From contig NC_057004.1 in the NCBI RefSeq assembly GCF_000002595.2, forward strand, positions 7,539,888 through 7,603,887: a stretch of 64,000 nucleotides of DNA. The letters are read 5' to 3'. The notes under the pieces are model-generated. The model worked only from the letters and a program-made list of their open reading frames with translations, had not been told where the DNA came from and made no database searches. The position numbers and the translations under genes are program-made. The DNA comes from Chlamydomonas reinhardtii. Taxonomy: Eukaryota > Chlorophyta > Chlorophyceae > Chlamydomonadales > Chlamydomonadaceae. Of this stretch, positions 31,701 through 40,646 are shown one piece after another (positions within the stretch are counted from its first letter, which is position 1; the number at the start of each line of letters is the position of its first letter).

Positions 31701-32942
31701 ACGGATTGTGGTTTTGTCTCACAGCCCATTCCCGTCCGTCCATGCCGCAGCGCGCGAGGGCAACGTGTGGGGCTGGTACCAGCTTGAGGCCAGGTTCCAG
31801 CCCGAGCTAGATCTCATCGAGTTGTGGTGCGTGGGGCGTGGGCAGGGGCGTGGGTTATCAGGGCCGGGTGCGGGTGAGGAGCAGGGTCGACACACGAGCG
31901 CTCCTACCTTGCCTGCGCCATCCTCGTGATGTCCTCCCGTTCCCCTTCGCTGTTTGCTTTTCCAATCCAGGGTGGAGTTTGAGTCCAAGCACACCAACTC
32001 CATTCCGTCGTACAAGGCACGCTTCCAGATGCAATGGGACACAAAAGACAACTCTGTCGTGGAGCGCGGCCTGGGGCGGTGGAAGGGGCACGTGGACGGT
32101 ACGTGAGGGCGTTCGTAGGTTGGTGTCGAAACGGTTTGGCAGGGGATGCGCGATTGTGAGTGCGGGTGTGCCGCTCTGCACCGTGCGCATGAACACCACT
32201 GTCGGCTCCTGTGGCCAACCAACTTGCACATGCCCAATCCACACGCGTCCACGCGCAGGCATTGGCGGCGTGTTCTCACTGCGCAACAACTTCGGTGACG
32301 CCCTCACGTTTCGGCCGCAGCCCTTCATCTGGCACTTCTTCCTGTCGCACGTGCAGCGCGAGAGCTCTGACTGCTGTGCGGCGCTGGCCCTGGCGCTGAC
32401 CGAGCTGTCGGTGCGGGGGCGCCGCATGCGGGCGTGGTACGACAACAAGGCCAGTGCGCTGACCAAGGAGGCGATGGCCCTGGGCATTGTTCACTCAAGG
32501 AACTTTGCGCTGTTTCTGAGCCCCTCGACGTTCAAGTCGATGTACGTCAAGTTTGAGATTCAGGTAGGGTTACCGGTCGTACGTATAGGATCCTACACGG
32601 CCATTCACGGCTGTGCCCCGCTGTGGCCTGGTCTCGTTCATTACCTCGCTCTTCCCCCTTGAAGACCCTCTGTCCTCTTGCCCCCCCCCCTCCCCCCAGA
32701 CCGCCCTGAGCCAGGGCAAGCGCACCCTCCTCATCCACGACCCAGACCCCTCCTCCCGCATCCACGTGGACTTGGCGGCGGCGCGGCAGGAGGCGCCCGA
32801 GGACCTGCGCCCCATCTTCGACGGGCCGTGCCTGGCTTGGCCGGGCTTTGGCGGAGACGTGGACGGCGTGACACGGGAGCTGATGGGATTGGGGGGCTTC
32901 CAGGACTGGTTCAGGCCCCGAGGGCACGAGGAGAGCCAGTAG
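28768..32942 (+). CDS. Triple-module TIR-domain protein, copy B, predicted lipid-anchored
   Basis: Eight exons: 28768-29949, 30118-30252, 30411-30808, 31000-31574, 31751-31826, 31971-32098, 32259-32563 and 32700-32942, all in phase, giving 1013 aa. It begins MGCAASSAAARP: Gly2 and Cys3 are a classic N-myristoylation plus palmitoylation signal. Module 1 (about 66-400) has a degenerate TIR-like part around LLVLLSPGVWACSEVL. Module 2 (about 465-755) has RGWYQVEAEFEADARRIHLD then FFYHFYLAGAPDG and AVLAVLSPGAW. Module 3 (about 757-1013) has WGWYQLEARFQPELDL then HFFLSHVQRES, NFALFLSPSTF, EIQTALSQGKRTLLIHD and PEDLRPIFDG. Glu931 is the candidate catalytic residue. Order and spacing of the last TIR match SARM1-type TIRs from memory. 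The beta-rich units have no family that I recognise. Membrane tethering and NADase activity are inferences. Confidence 0.85.
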
Positions 32943-33128
32943 GAGCGGCAGGACAGGAGGCGGGTGGTGGGTGGCGCGGCAGCAGTGCACCGCACGCCGA
33001 GCTAGGGAGTGCTACTGCTGGTGTAGCTGGTGCGTTTCTTGATCGCCAGTTTACGGGTTGTGCTGGATGAGGCACGAGGCGTGTGGGAGACGGCGGGGGA
33101 GCGTTGGTGCAGCAACGGACGCGCTTGA
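28962..33128 (+). repeat. Right arm of the 4.2-kb inverted duplication
   Basis: Mirror image of 24074-28359 with a 602-bp unique spacer between arms. The arm holds all of the TIR-B gene except its first 65 codons or so, plus about 190 bp of 3' flank. Confidence 0.9.
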
Positions 33129-33318
33129 CACCCCAATACTCCAGAGAACACCACCACTGCCACTGCCACACTGCCGCAATTACCGTCACTACCACTGCGC
33201 CACTGCCGTACGTGCATCACTCGGCATCCTGCCACCATGCAGTCATTCGTACCACACACTTGCACACACCGCGGGCGCACGCTTGTCGTTTCCTTTCAAC
33301 AGACACGCACGCAGACAA

Positions 33319-33495
33319 ACATGTCCTGTTTCCGCGTTGCTTCTTTCTACTTTCTGACACACGTACGGTATATGTGTGCATGGTGCACCAGCTCTCGCCC
33401 TCACCCAGACGCGTTCATTTTTTGGCTAGCCATGTATGTAAGCTAGAACGCAAGTTTGCCTCGTGAAAGTTCCTGCACAGTCATTGTTCCAATGT
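33319..33495 (+). repeat. Direct repeat outside the right arm of the TIR inverted duplication (copy 2)
   Basis: Same orientation as 23800-23992, with visible substitutions and small indels, so it is older than or independent of the inverted duplication. It contains a TGTAA at 33437-33441 that could serve the TIR-B gene; the other copy lacks it. Confidence 0.75.
33437..33441 (+). terminator. TGTAA polyadenylation-type signal after TIR-B
   Basis: First TGTAA noticed downstream of the stop at 32942, at ATGTATGTAAGC. Assigned by position only. Confidence 0.4.
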
Positions 33496-33569
33496 TCACC
33501 GCACGCACGTTACGCATCACAAAGTGCACTCATTCCTTCCACTCCAGCACGCACACACACTCACACTCT

Positions 33570-33572
<3 letters not shown>

Positions 33573-33653
<81 letters not shown>
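33573..33653. repeat. (CA)n microsatellite, about 40 units
   Basis: Uninterrupted CA run between the convergent ends of the TIR-B and LRR-like genes. Confidence 0.98.
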
Positions 33654-33656
<3 letters not shown>

Positions 33657-33692
33657 TGGCCGTCACCACCAGGTGCATTGCCGCACCAGGCA

Positions 33693-36238
33693 TTACTCGG
33701 CGTCCAGCCACTGCGCCAGCGCCCGCGCCACGCCGCTGGCCCGCAGCTCCTGCCGCTCCGCCAGGGCCGCCTCGCGCCGCGCCTTGGCCCGCAGCCGCTC
33801 GTCCTGAGGCAGCGAGGAGCAGTGCGTGCAAGGAGCGTGGGGAGAGGGACGTGAGGGAGGGCAGGGGCACGGGTGAGGGAAGGAGGGGGGGGGCAGGTGA
33901 AGGGCTGCAAGTGGAGCAGCCGTGTGTAAGCATGCATGCGTGGTGGCTGCTTCGAAGGGCAGGGGTAGGGAGCTAGGGGCGCAGTGTCACCGACGCGTGT
34001 GCGGGGGCCGTGTCCATCGATCAGGCGCAACAGGGGCGTGCGACCCCTCGCGCCGTAGCATGAATGTTCACACCCTGTGCGAGGTCCAGCGCACGAAGCC
34101 GCGCACCTAGAGGGCCGAGCTGCCCCATCCTACAGGAATCGCGCAACGAGTGCTCCCTCACAAACCCCATACACCCCCCGCCTCAGCTCCCCCGCTCACC
34201 TGCTGCACATACGCCAGCCTGAATTTCTCCGCGATGTGCAGCCGCTCCCACTCCGCCTCCCGAGCGCCGCCCCGACCCGGCCCGCCACAGCCGCCGCCCG
34301 CCCAGGCGCTGGGGGCCACCAGCGCCGCCAGGCAGTCATCCAGGTGCGGCGGCAGTTGGGGAGGTTGTGGCGGCTGCAACGGTTGAGGTTGTGTTCGTTG
34401 TGGCGGTTGGGGCGGCTGGGGGCGGGCTGGGGCCGCCGCAATGGCTGCGGTCGTGCTGGGAGGCTCCGCAGGGAGAGGTGCGGCCCCGGCACCCACGACT
34501 TCACCGCCGCCAGCACCGGCGCCGCCTTCCTCCGACTCCCCTGCAACGTGTGCTTGCTCCTCTGTGGCCGGGTGCTCCCCTGCGGCCGGGTGTTCCCCTG
34601 CGGCGGCCACTTCCTCCTTCTGCGGCTGGGACGCCTGCCGCGGTTCCTGCCTCTTCCGCAAGTGGGGCGCGGTGTAGCGGCCGGCGCCTCCGCTCGGCCC
34701 CGCCACGGCCGAGGGCTTCCCGCCCACCGTCACCGGAGCTCTCCCCACCGCCGTGCTCGCGCGTATCACGTTGATCCCGCCGCTGCTGATGCCGCCCCTG
34801 CTGACGCCGCCACCCGGCACCAACGAGCCGCCGCCCCCGCCGCCGCCACCACCACCACTGCCTTCCCGCCATCGCGCGTCCGGGCTCACCCCGCCAGCCC
34901 GCCCACCGCCACTGCATCCGCCCCCGTCCGGCAGTAGCAGCTGTTGCAGCTGCTGCTGGTACAGCAGTAGCTGCTGCTGCGGCAGTAGCAGTGGCAGTAG
35001 CGGGGGCAGCTCTTCCACCAGCTCCACGCGGGGGCTGACGGTGCGCACGATGTGTGCGGCCAGGCTGGCGCCGCCGCCACGCCACACCAGCAGCCGCAGC
35101 CGCTGCAGCCCCCGCAGCTCCCCGGGGTCGAGCAGCTGCACCCGCGTGGGCTGCTGTGCTGCTGCTGCTGCTGCTGTATGCGACTGCTGCTGTGAGTTTT
35201 GGTGGTGCTGGTGGTGTGACGTGGGCTCTGCCTCCACCACCACATCCTCCCAGCTGTCCGCCACCTGGTCGCCGCCGCCGCCGCCGTCCTGGCTGTGCCG
35301 CCGCAGCACCACGTGCGGCAGGATGTCGGGCAGCACCTGCGGGCCACACACACGCACCGACACGACAACACGACGCATCACATCACATCACATGTGCGGC
35401 ACAAAGCAGCGTTGCAATGCAGCCATTCCTACCAAAGCACCCATCGCCTGAGCCACAGCCCTCGAGCCTCACCGTGACGTCCCCCTCGCCATGCAACACC
35501 CCATCCGCCCGCCCCATTCTCCCGCCCGCCCGCCCGCCCGCCCGCCTCTTCGCCCACCCAGCCACCCACCTGCAGCAGCACCTCCTGCTGCCGCCTGCCG
35601 CCGCCGCCCAGCACCAACACCTCCAGCCCCGGCGCCAGCTGCGGCAGGTCACGTAGCAGCTCCGGCCCCAGACCCACATGGCCCTCACCTGCACCTGCGC
35701 CTGCTGCCCCTGCTGCTGCCCCTGCTCCCAAGGCCCCTGCCGATGCACCTGCTTTCCCCTCCACCCCATCCACCCCTCCTGTGCCCCCAGCTCCGCCGCC
35801 GCCGCCGCCGCCGCCCGCACCCGACAGGTCCAGCGCCCTCAGCGCCTGGCGCCCGCAGCGCAGCAGCGCCCGCCGCACCGCCCGCTCGCTCAGCGCGGCC
35901 GCGCCCGCCAGATCCAAAACCGCCCAGCCGGGATCCACCAGGCCCAGCAGGATCCGGTTGCTCAGCACGCCACGGCGGCGCGCCACGCACAGCATGCACG
36001 CCTTGACGTCGGGCGGCAGCAGCGCCAGGTGCGGCCCCATGTCCTCCGTGCCGGCCAGGTGCTCCACGTGGGAGCCCAGCAGGCCCAGGCACAGCGCGCG
36101 CAGCGTGGGCACGGCCAGGCCGGCGGAGGGCGCGGCGGCTGCGGCCACGGGGGCTAGCAGCCGCGCCAGGAGCTCTTTGGAGCGGCTGCTGGGGCCGGCG
36201 GGAGCTGCACTGCGGGGGCCGCTGTGGCAGGAGGCCAT
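33693..36238 (-). CDS. Leucine-rich-repeat-like protein with low-complexity linkers
   Basis: Exons 35570-36238, 34200-35336 and 33693-33803 join in phase to 638 aa from the ATG at 36238. The frame stays open upstream through RNALLGGDDDDDGPNTNGPG, so an earlier start in another exon is possible. The N-terminal half has LRR-like strand/helix pattern: VPTLRALCLGLLGSHVEHLA, LLPPDVKACMLCVARRRG, ALRALDLSG and APGLEVLVLGGGGRRQQ. The second exon mixes short hydrophobic units (LRGLQRLRLLVWRGG) with poly-Gly, poly-Gln and poly-Pro stretches. The C-terminus is a charged helix (ERLRAKARREAALAERQELR). LRR proteins bind partners, often as F-box or signalling adaptors. No catalytic domain is visible and no orthologue is recognised. 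Confidence 0.65.
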
Positions 36239-37219
36239 GCCAGGACCGTTGGTGTTGGGGCCGTCATCATCATCATCGCCGCCAAGCAAGGCGTTCCGTG
36301 CCGCCCGGAGGCCTGGCCAGAGGGACAAGGGGACAGGGCCAGAAGGAGAGAGGGGCGCAAAGAGCTCGATGTGCGCGTGTACACGGGGCCCCGTCCGTCC
36401 ACGCCTGGGGTGGCACCCGCCGGGTGCGGTTTTCAGGCTGTATCCCCGCTCAATCCAGCGTTGCAAAGCGCTTCGAATGCGTTCTTTTCCTTATAGCCGC
36501 AAGGCGCAAGCAGTTACCTGCTGCAAGTTCCACCGCGTCCATTTCTCCTTATCACGTCTCAGGTGTTATTTGCAGTACATCATAGCGTACAGTGAATTGT
36601 TCTGGCATGAAGCTTCCTGTCAGCGCGGGCACAGAAGTGAGAAGGTCGACCCAATTTTGCCGCGGGAGGCCCTTTCGGTGCAGTATTGTAGTTTCTTAGA
36701 ATAAATATGCAACTTAACAGTTCATGTCTTACAACTGACCTGGCTACGGGCATAGAGCAGTGAGTTCCAAGTTGCATGTCCTGAAGCGCTCAGATTTTGT
36801 GCGTTCTGGATGCATGAAATATTTCATACGTCCCATGTAACTCGCTGATAACTGTTATTTTGGCGTCCGGCGCTCCGACAGCAAAAATAGACCCGTGGGC
36901 CATCACGCCAAGCCACCCAGACGCCGATTGCCTGTTGCGAAGCTAGGCGGCGGGCCGTTTGTATGTGTCTAGTCACATTGAAGAGAGGAGAGGCAATTCT
37001 GGGATGGAAGACGGACCCGGAACCCTCGCCAGCCCGACAGGCACAACTAAAGTCATAAAGCCAAACAATTACTCCTGAACATAGCTATCACGTCTGTTGA
37101 GAGCAACGTAGTAAATATTCTCAGCGTGTGTTGACCAAGGTTGGCGCTGCAAGCAAAACCCGGAAACAAGTTATCGCCGCGTTTCTCTCTGCCTATTTGC
37201 AGCGCGTAAGGACACGGTG
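36239..37219. other. Intergenic between divergent genes; possible shared promoter region
   Basis: Lies between the minus-strand LRR-like gene and the plus-strand gene at 37220. The middle (36560-36900) is markedly AT-richer than the flanks. No further gene is supported. Confidence 0.45.
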
Positions 37220-38504
37220 ATGCAGGCACTCGGGTCATGCTCGCAGCGCAGCTGCGGGCTGCGGGCAAGCCGGCAGGGAGGTGGAGGAGCGGCTGCGCGT
37301 TGCGGTCGCCAGGCACCTCCGATGGTGATGGTGCGTGCCGGGCCCCAGGGCCCCTCCTCGCAGCCCCCCTCCCCTGCGACCTCCCCGCCCGCCTCTGCGC
37401 CTGCCTCCGGCGCCCCACCTGTACGGGCGCCCACGGACTGGGCGGCACGCGGCCGGCAGCGCACCCGGGGCGAGGTGGTGGCGGCGGGTGCACGGCTGGG
37501 TCTCAAGGTGGGTGTGCGATGGGACAGGGTTTAGTCTCAAGGTGGGTGCGTGTGTGCGGATGGGCGTGTCGTGGATTGGGTGGGGTTGGGTGGGGCGGGG
37601 TGAAGTGGGCGGAGCTAGGCAGTGTACTTGGCGTGTAGTTGGCATTGACACCCCAATCCTGGCCCCTCCGCACACACATATGTATCCGGCCCACACATGT
37701 TACCACGGTTGCATTCACTCCTCAATCGAGTGCCTACACACACACACACTCTCTCTCTCTGCACCGCCGAACTCCCACACTGCGCTGCAGGCTGCTGACG
37801 TGGAGTCGGCGCTGGACGACTTCGAGTCGTTGCTGCCGCAGCTGTGCATCAGCCTGGAGCTCATGCGGGCCAGCGATTGGGTGAGGGCGGGCGGGGAGGA
37901 AGAGGGAGGAGGAGGAGGAGAGGCGCGCGCACTTTGGTTACGGGTCGGCCACAGACCGCTGTCAGCCCGGCCTTACCCCTGACCCCATGACCTGAACACC
38001 CCCACACCTCCACACCACACACACACACACCCCACACACACATACACCTCCCCACGCACCCCCCCCCACACACACGCCTCAGGCCCGGGTAGTTGTGGAT
38101 CCGGAACTGGCGTCCAAACTGGTGCTCATCAAGGTACGGCGGGGGGGTGACGCAACAGTAGGAGTTCTGCCGTACATGCGTCCCGTCTTCGTCATTGGAT
38201 TTAAGCCCCCTGGTTCGGGACCCAATCTATTGCGCAACGCATACGGTGTACGTGCTTCTCCTCTCTGCCCTCCCCCTACGACTGAGGCACCAATGTGCCT
38301 GGCTATAACTTCACCTGTTAATTATCCATGTAACCCACACAACACCCTCCTGTGCTGCAGGTGGCCTTCCCCGCGCTCAATGTCGAGGACCTGCTGACCA
38401 AGCACCCCCGCACGCTGCTGTGGAGCAGGCAGACCCTGGAGAAAAACATTGGCGAGGTAAGGCGCCGCGGCGGTGCGTGTGTGTGCGGGTGGATGTGTGT
38501 GCGT

Positions 38505-38540
<36 letters not shown>

Positions 38541-40148
38541 ATGGGTGTGTGTGTGTGTAAAAAGGAATGGGTGTTTGTGCGTGTGTGTTATGATTGTGCA
38601 TGACAAGCGACCTGTCAGGAGCCGAGGATGGGTATTGTGGAGCGATGCAAGTTGGTGCAGCGGTGTCCAGTGGGGTCCGGCTCTGTCCGCCGCTGGCTTC
38701 GCCCCTCACCTCCCACCCCACACCGGCCCCCACCTCCCGCCCCACCCACCCACCCAGGTGTCCAAGGTGCTGCACCAGCTGCCGCGGCCCGAGGTGGTGC
38801 TGGCGGTGCTGCCCGAGGTGCTGGACCCCAAGCAGTGCTTCAGCGTGGTGGCCACCCTGCGCAAGTGGTTCCCCAAGAGGGACCCGCTGGAGGTGCTGCA
38901 GGTGCGATGGGGAGGGGCGTGGGTGGAAGGGGTTGGGGGGAAGGGGGCGGGGGGAAGGGGGCGGGGAAGGGGAGGGGGAGGGAGCGGCTGGTTGTGTGGG
39001 CGGGTGTGGGTGGGCGGGGAGAGGTGGGACGAGCCGGTTGGAACCATTCCCAGTGAGAGGGAAAAGACGCCAGCGCGCCGGTTAGAAGGGAAGTGAGTAG
39101 ACTACTATTTCGATCCCGATTTCGCGTTTCCGTCCCTTGTGCATGTCTCAACACCCCTCCCCCTCCCTCCCCACGACCCAGTCCCCCCTCCCTGCCTCCC
39201 CCCCCCTCCTCGCCCCCAGGCTGACCCGGACGTGGTCCGCCGCGCGGAGCGTGTGGACGTGCCCCTGGAGCCGGTGTTCTTCGACGCCGCCACACAGACC
39301 TGGACCGCGGCGGGGTACAGCCGGGAGAAGCAGGAGGAGTGGCAGGTGGGGGGAGAGGGGGGGGGAGAAGCAGGAGGAGTGGTAGGTGGGGGAGAGTGGG
39401 GGAGAAGCAGGAGGAGTGGCAGATGGGGGAGAGGGGAAAGGCAGGAGGAGCGGCAGGTGGGGGAGAGTGTGTGTGTGCGTATAGTGGTGTGGGCGGGTGG
39501 GTGGGTGGGTGGGTGGGTAGGTGCGGAAGGACCGGCGGCGATTGAGGTGGCGTGCTGACGTCATGAGAGGCGCACACACGTGTGGGCCGCGTGCTGCGCC
39601 TGTTTGGGTCGGGCGGGGGTTGGGTCGGGTCCCGATCACTGGTCACGGGGCGCTGGTCATTGGTCACGGGGCGCTGGCCATTGGTCAGGCAGCGGCAGGT
39701 GATGTCCGACACTGCGTGAAGAAGTGGAACCCCAGGGGGAAGGGGCCAGGCGGCGTCCGAGGGCCCCTGGCTGTGCCTGCCGGGTGCCCTCACGCCGCCT
39801 AGCCCCTTCCACCTGGACTTTCATTCCACTTCTGTGACTGCGCAAAGCCCGGACCGTCTGCCCCTCCCCCCTACACCATTTCCTTAGCGAATCATGAATG
39901 TATCCCCCACCACCGCCCGCTCCCTGCAGGTGTACATCGAGAAGGAGATCTACAAGCGCAAGCCGCAGCCCATTGACAAGCAGACGTCGGTGGTGGTGGG
40001 AGGCGGCGGAGGGGCGGCAGGAGCCGGCGGCAGGGAGGCGGCGACGGCGGGCTTTGCGGCGCCGCCGGAGGCCGCGGTGGCGGTGGAGGCAGCGGCGGAG
40101 GCGGCTCGGCTGGGCCTGGGGTGGGGGGCGGATGCTCGGCAACAGTGA
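37220..40148 (+). CDS. Plastid- or mitochondrion-targeted protein with mTERF-like helical repeats
   Basis: Seven exons, every junction phase 0: 37220-37507, 37791-37880, 38083-38133, 38361-38456, 38758-38901, 39220-39345 and 39930-40148, giving 337 aa. The N-terminal 60 residues are Arg/Ser/Ala/Gly-rich with no early acid, typical of a transit peptide. The core is all-helical in look: ALDDFESLLPQLCISLELMR, VEDLLTKHPRTLLWSRQTLE, VSKVLHQLPRPEVVLAVLPE and VVATLRKWFPKRDPLEVLQ. The run of a helix, a Pro, then LL and Ser recalls mTERF-type repeats, which bind organellar nucleic acid, but too few repeats are visible for certainty. A Gly/Ala-rich tail follows YIEKEIYKRKPQPIDKQ. All-phase-0 introns are noteworthy. 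Confidence 0.7.
39885..39929 (+). promoter_or_regulatory. Branch-point plus pyrimidine-tract cassette at a 3' splice site
   Basis: AGCGAATCATGAATGTATCC followed by a C-rich tract and CTGCAG. The AATCATGAATGTA core recurs at 3' ends of introns in the paladin-type gene, where the sense strand reads CTAATCATGAATGTAACCCC. Confidence 0.5.
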
Positions 40149-40646
40149 TCGCTGGGATGAAGAAAACAGTGATTGCTGGGATAAAGAAGAGTACCGAAGA
40201 GATGATTGATCAGAAGAAGGTGTGGTGGGCAGCAGGAGATGACCGCCTGTTGTGCACATGTGCACGGGCCACCTGCGCAGCAATTATTACTTGGGGTTTG
40301 GCAGCCTCATTCAGCGGTTCCCTAACTCTCAATCTAGACCATCTCACATCGCCTGCAAAGCATACAGTATGCACTCGCTTTTGGGTCTTGTGCGCGCCAC
40401 CTGATCTCGTCAAATGCGGGCGACTCGGTTGCCTGAACCCCCTCGGAAGTCGCGCTACTGGGGACCCTTACCGTACAAAGCCCCACCCCGCCGACGTATG
40501 AGCACTTACCCTCTACATATCACATATGTTCTTCTACACAACCGCTCATATATATCCTATTACTTGAGAGCACGTTGCCCAGCCATCAACGGTTGCGCAT
40601 CCCCTTTTGGGCAGAGTTTCTAATACTTCTCGTCACTGACATCAAA
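40149..40646. other. Intergenic, upstream of the kinase gene
   Basis: No coding signal. The stretch 40500-40570 is AT-rich (ACATATATGTT-like and TATATATCC), plausibly the core promoter of the kinase gene. Confidence 0.4.

Noticed and set aside
24074-33128. Inverted arms as a pure assembly artefact
   Set aside because: The arms differ by a coding patch, intron replacements, substitutions and distinct N-terminal exons, which a false duplication would not create. Long reads would settle it.
36154-36466. Upstream extension of the LRR-like protein beyond the 36238 ATG
   Set aside because: The frame is open but has no in-frame ATG in that stretch. An upstream exon is possible but cannot be shown.
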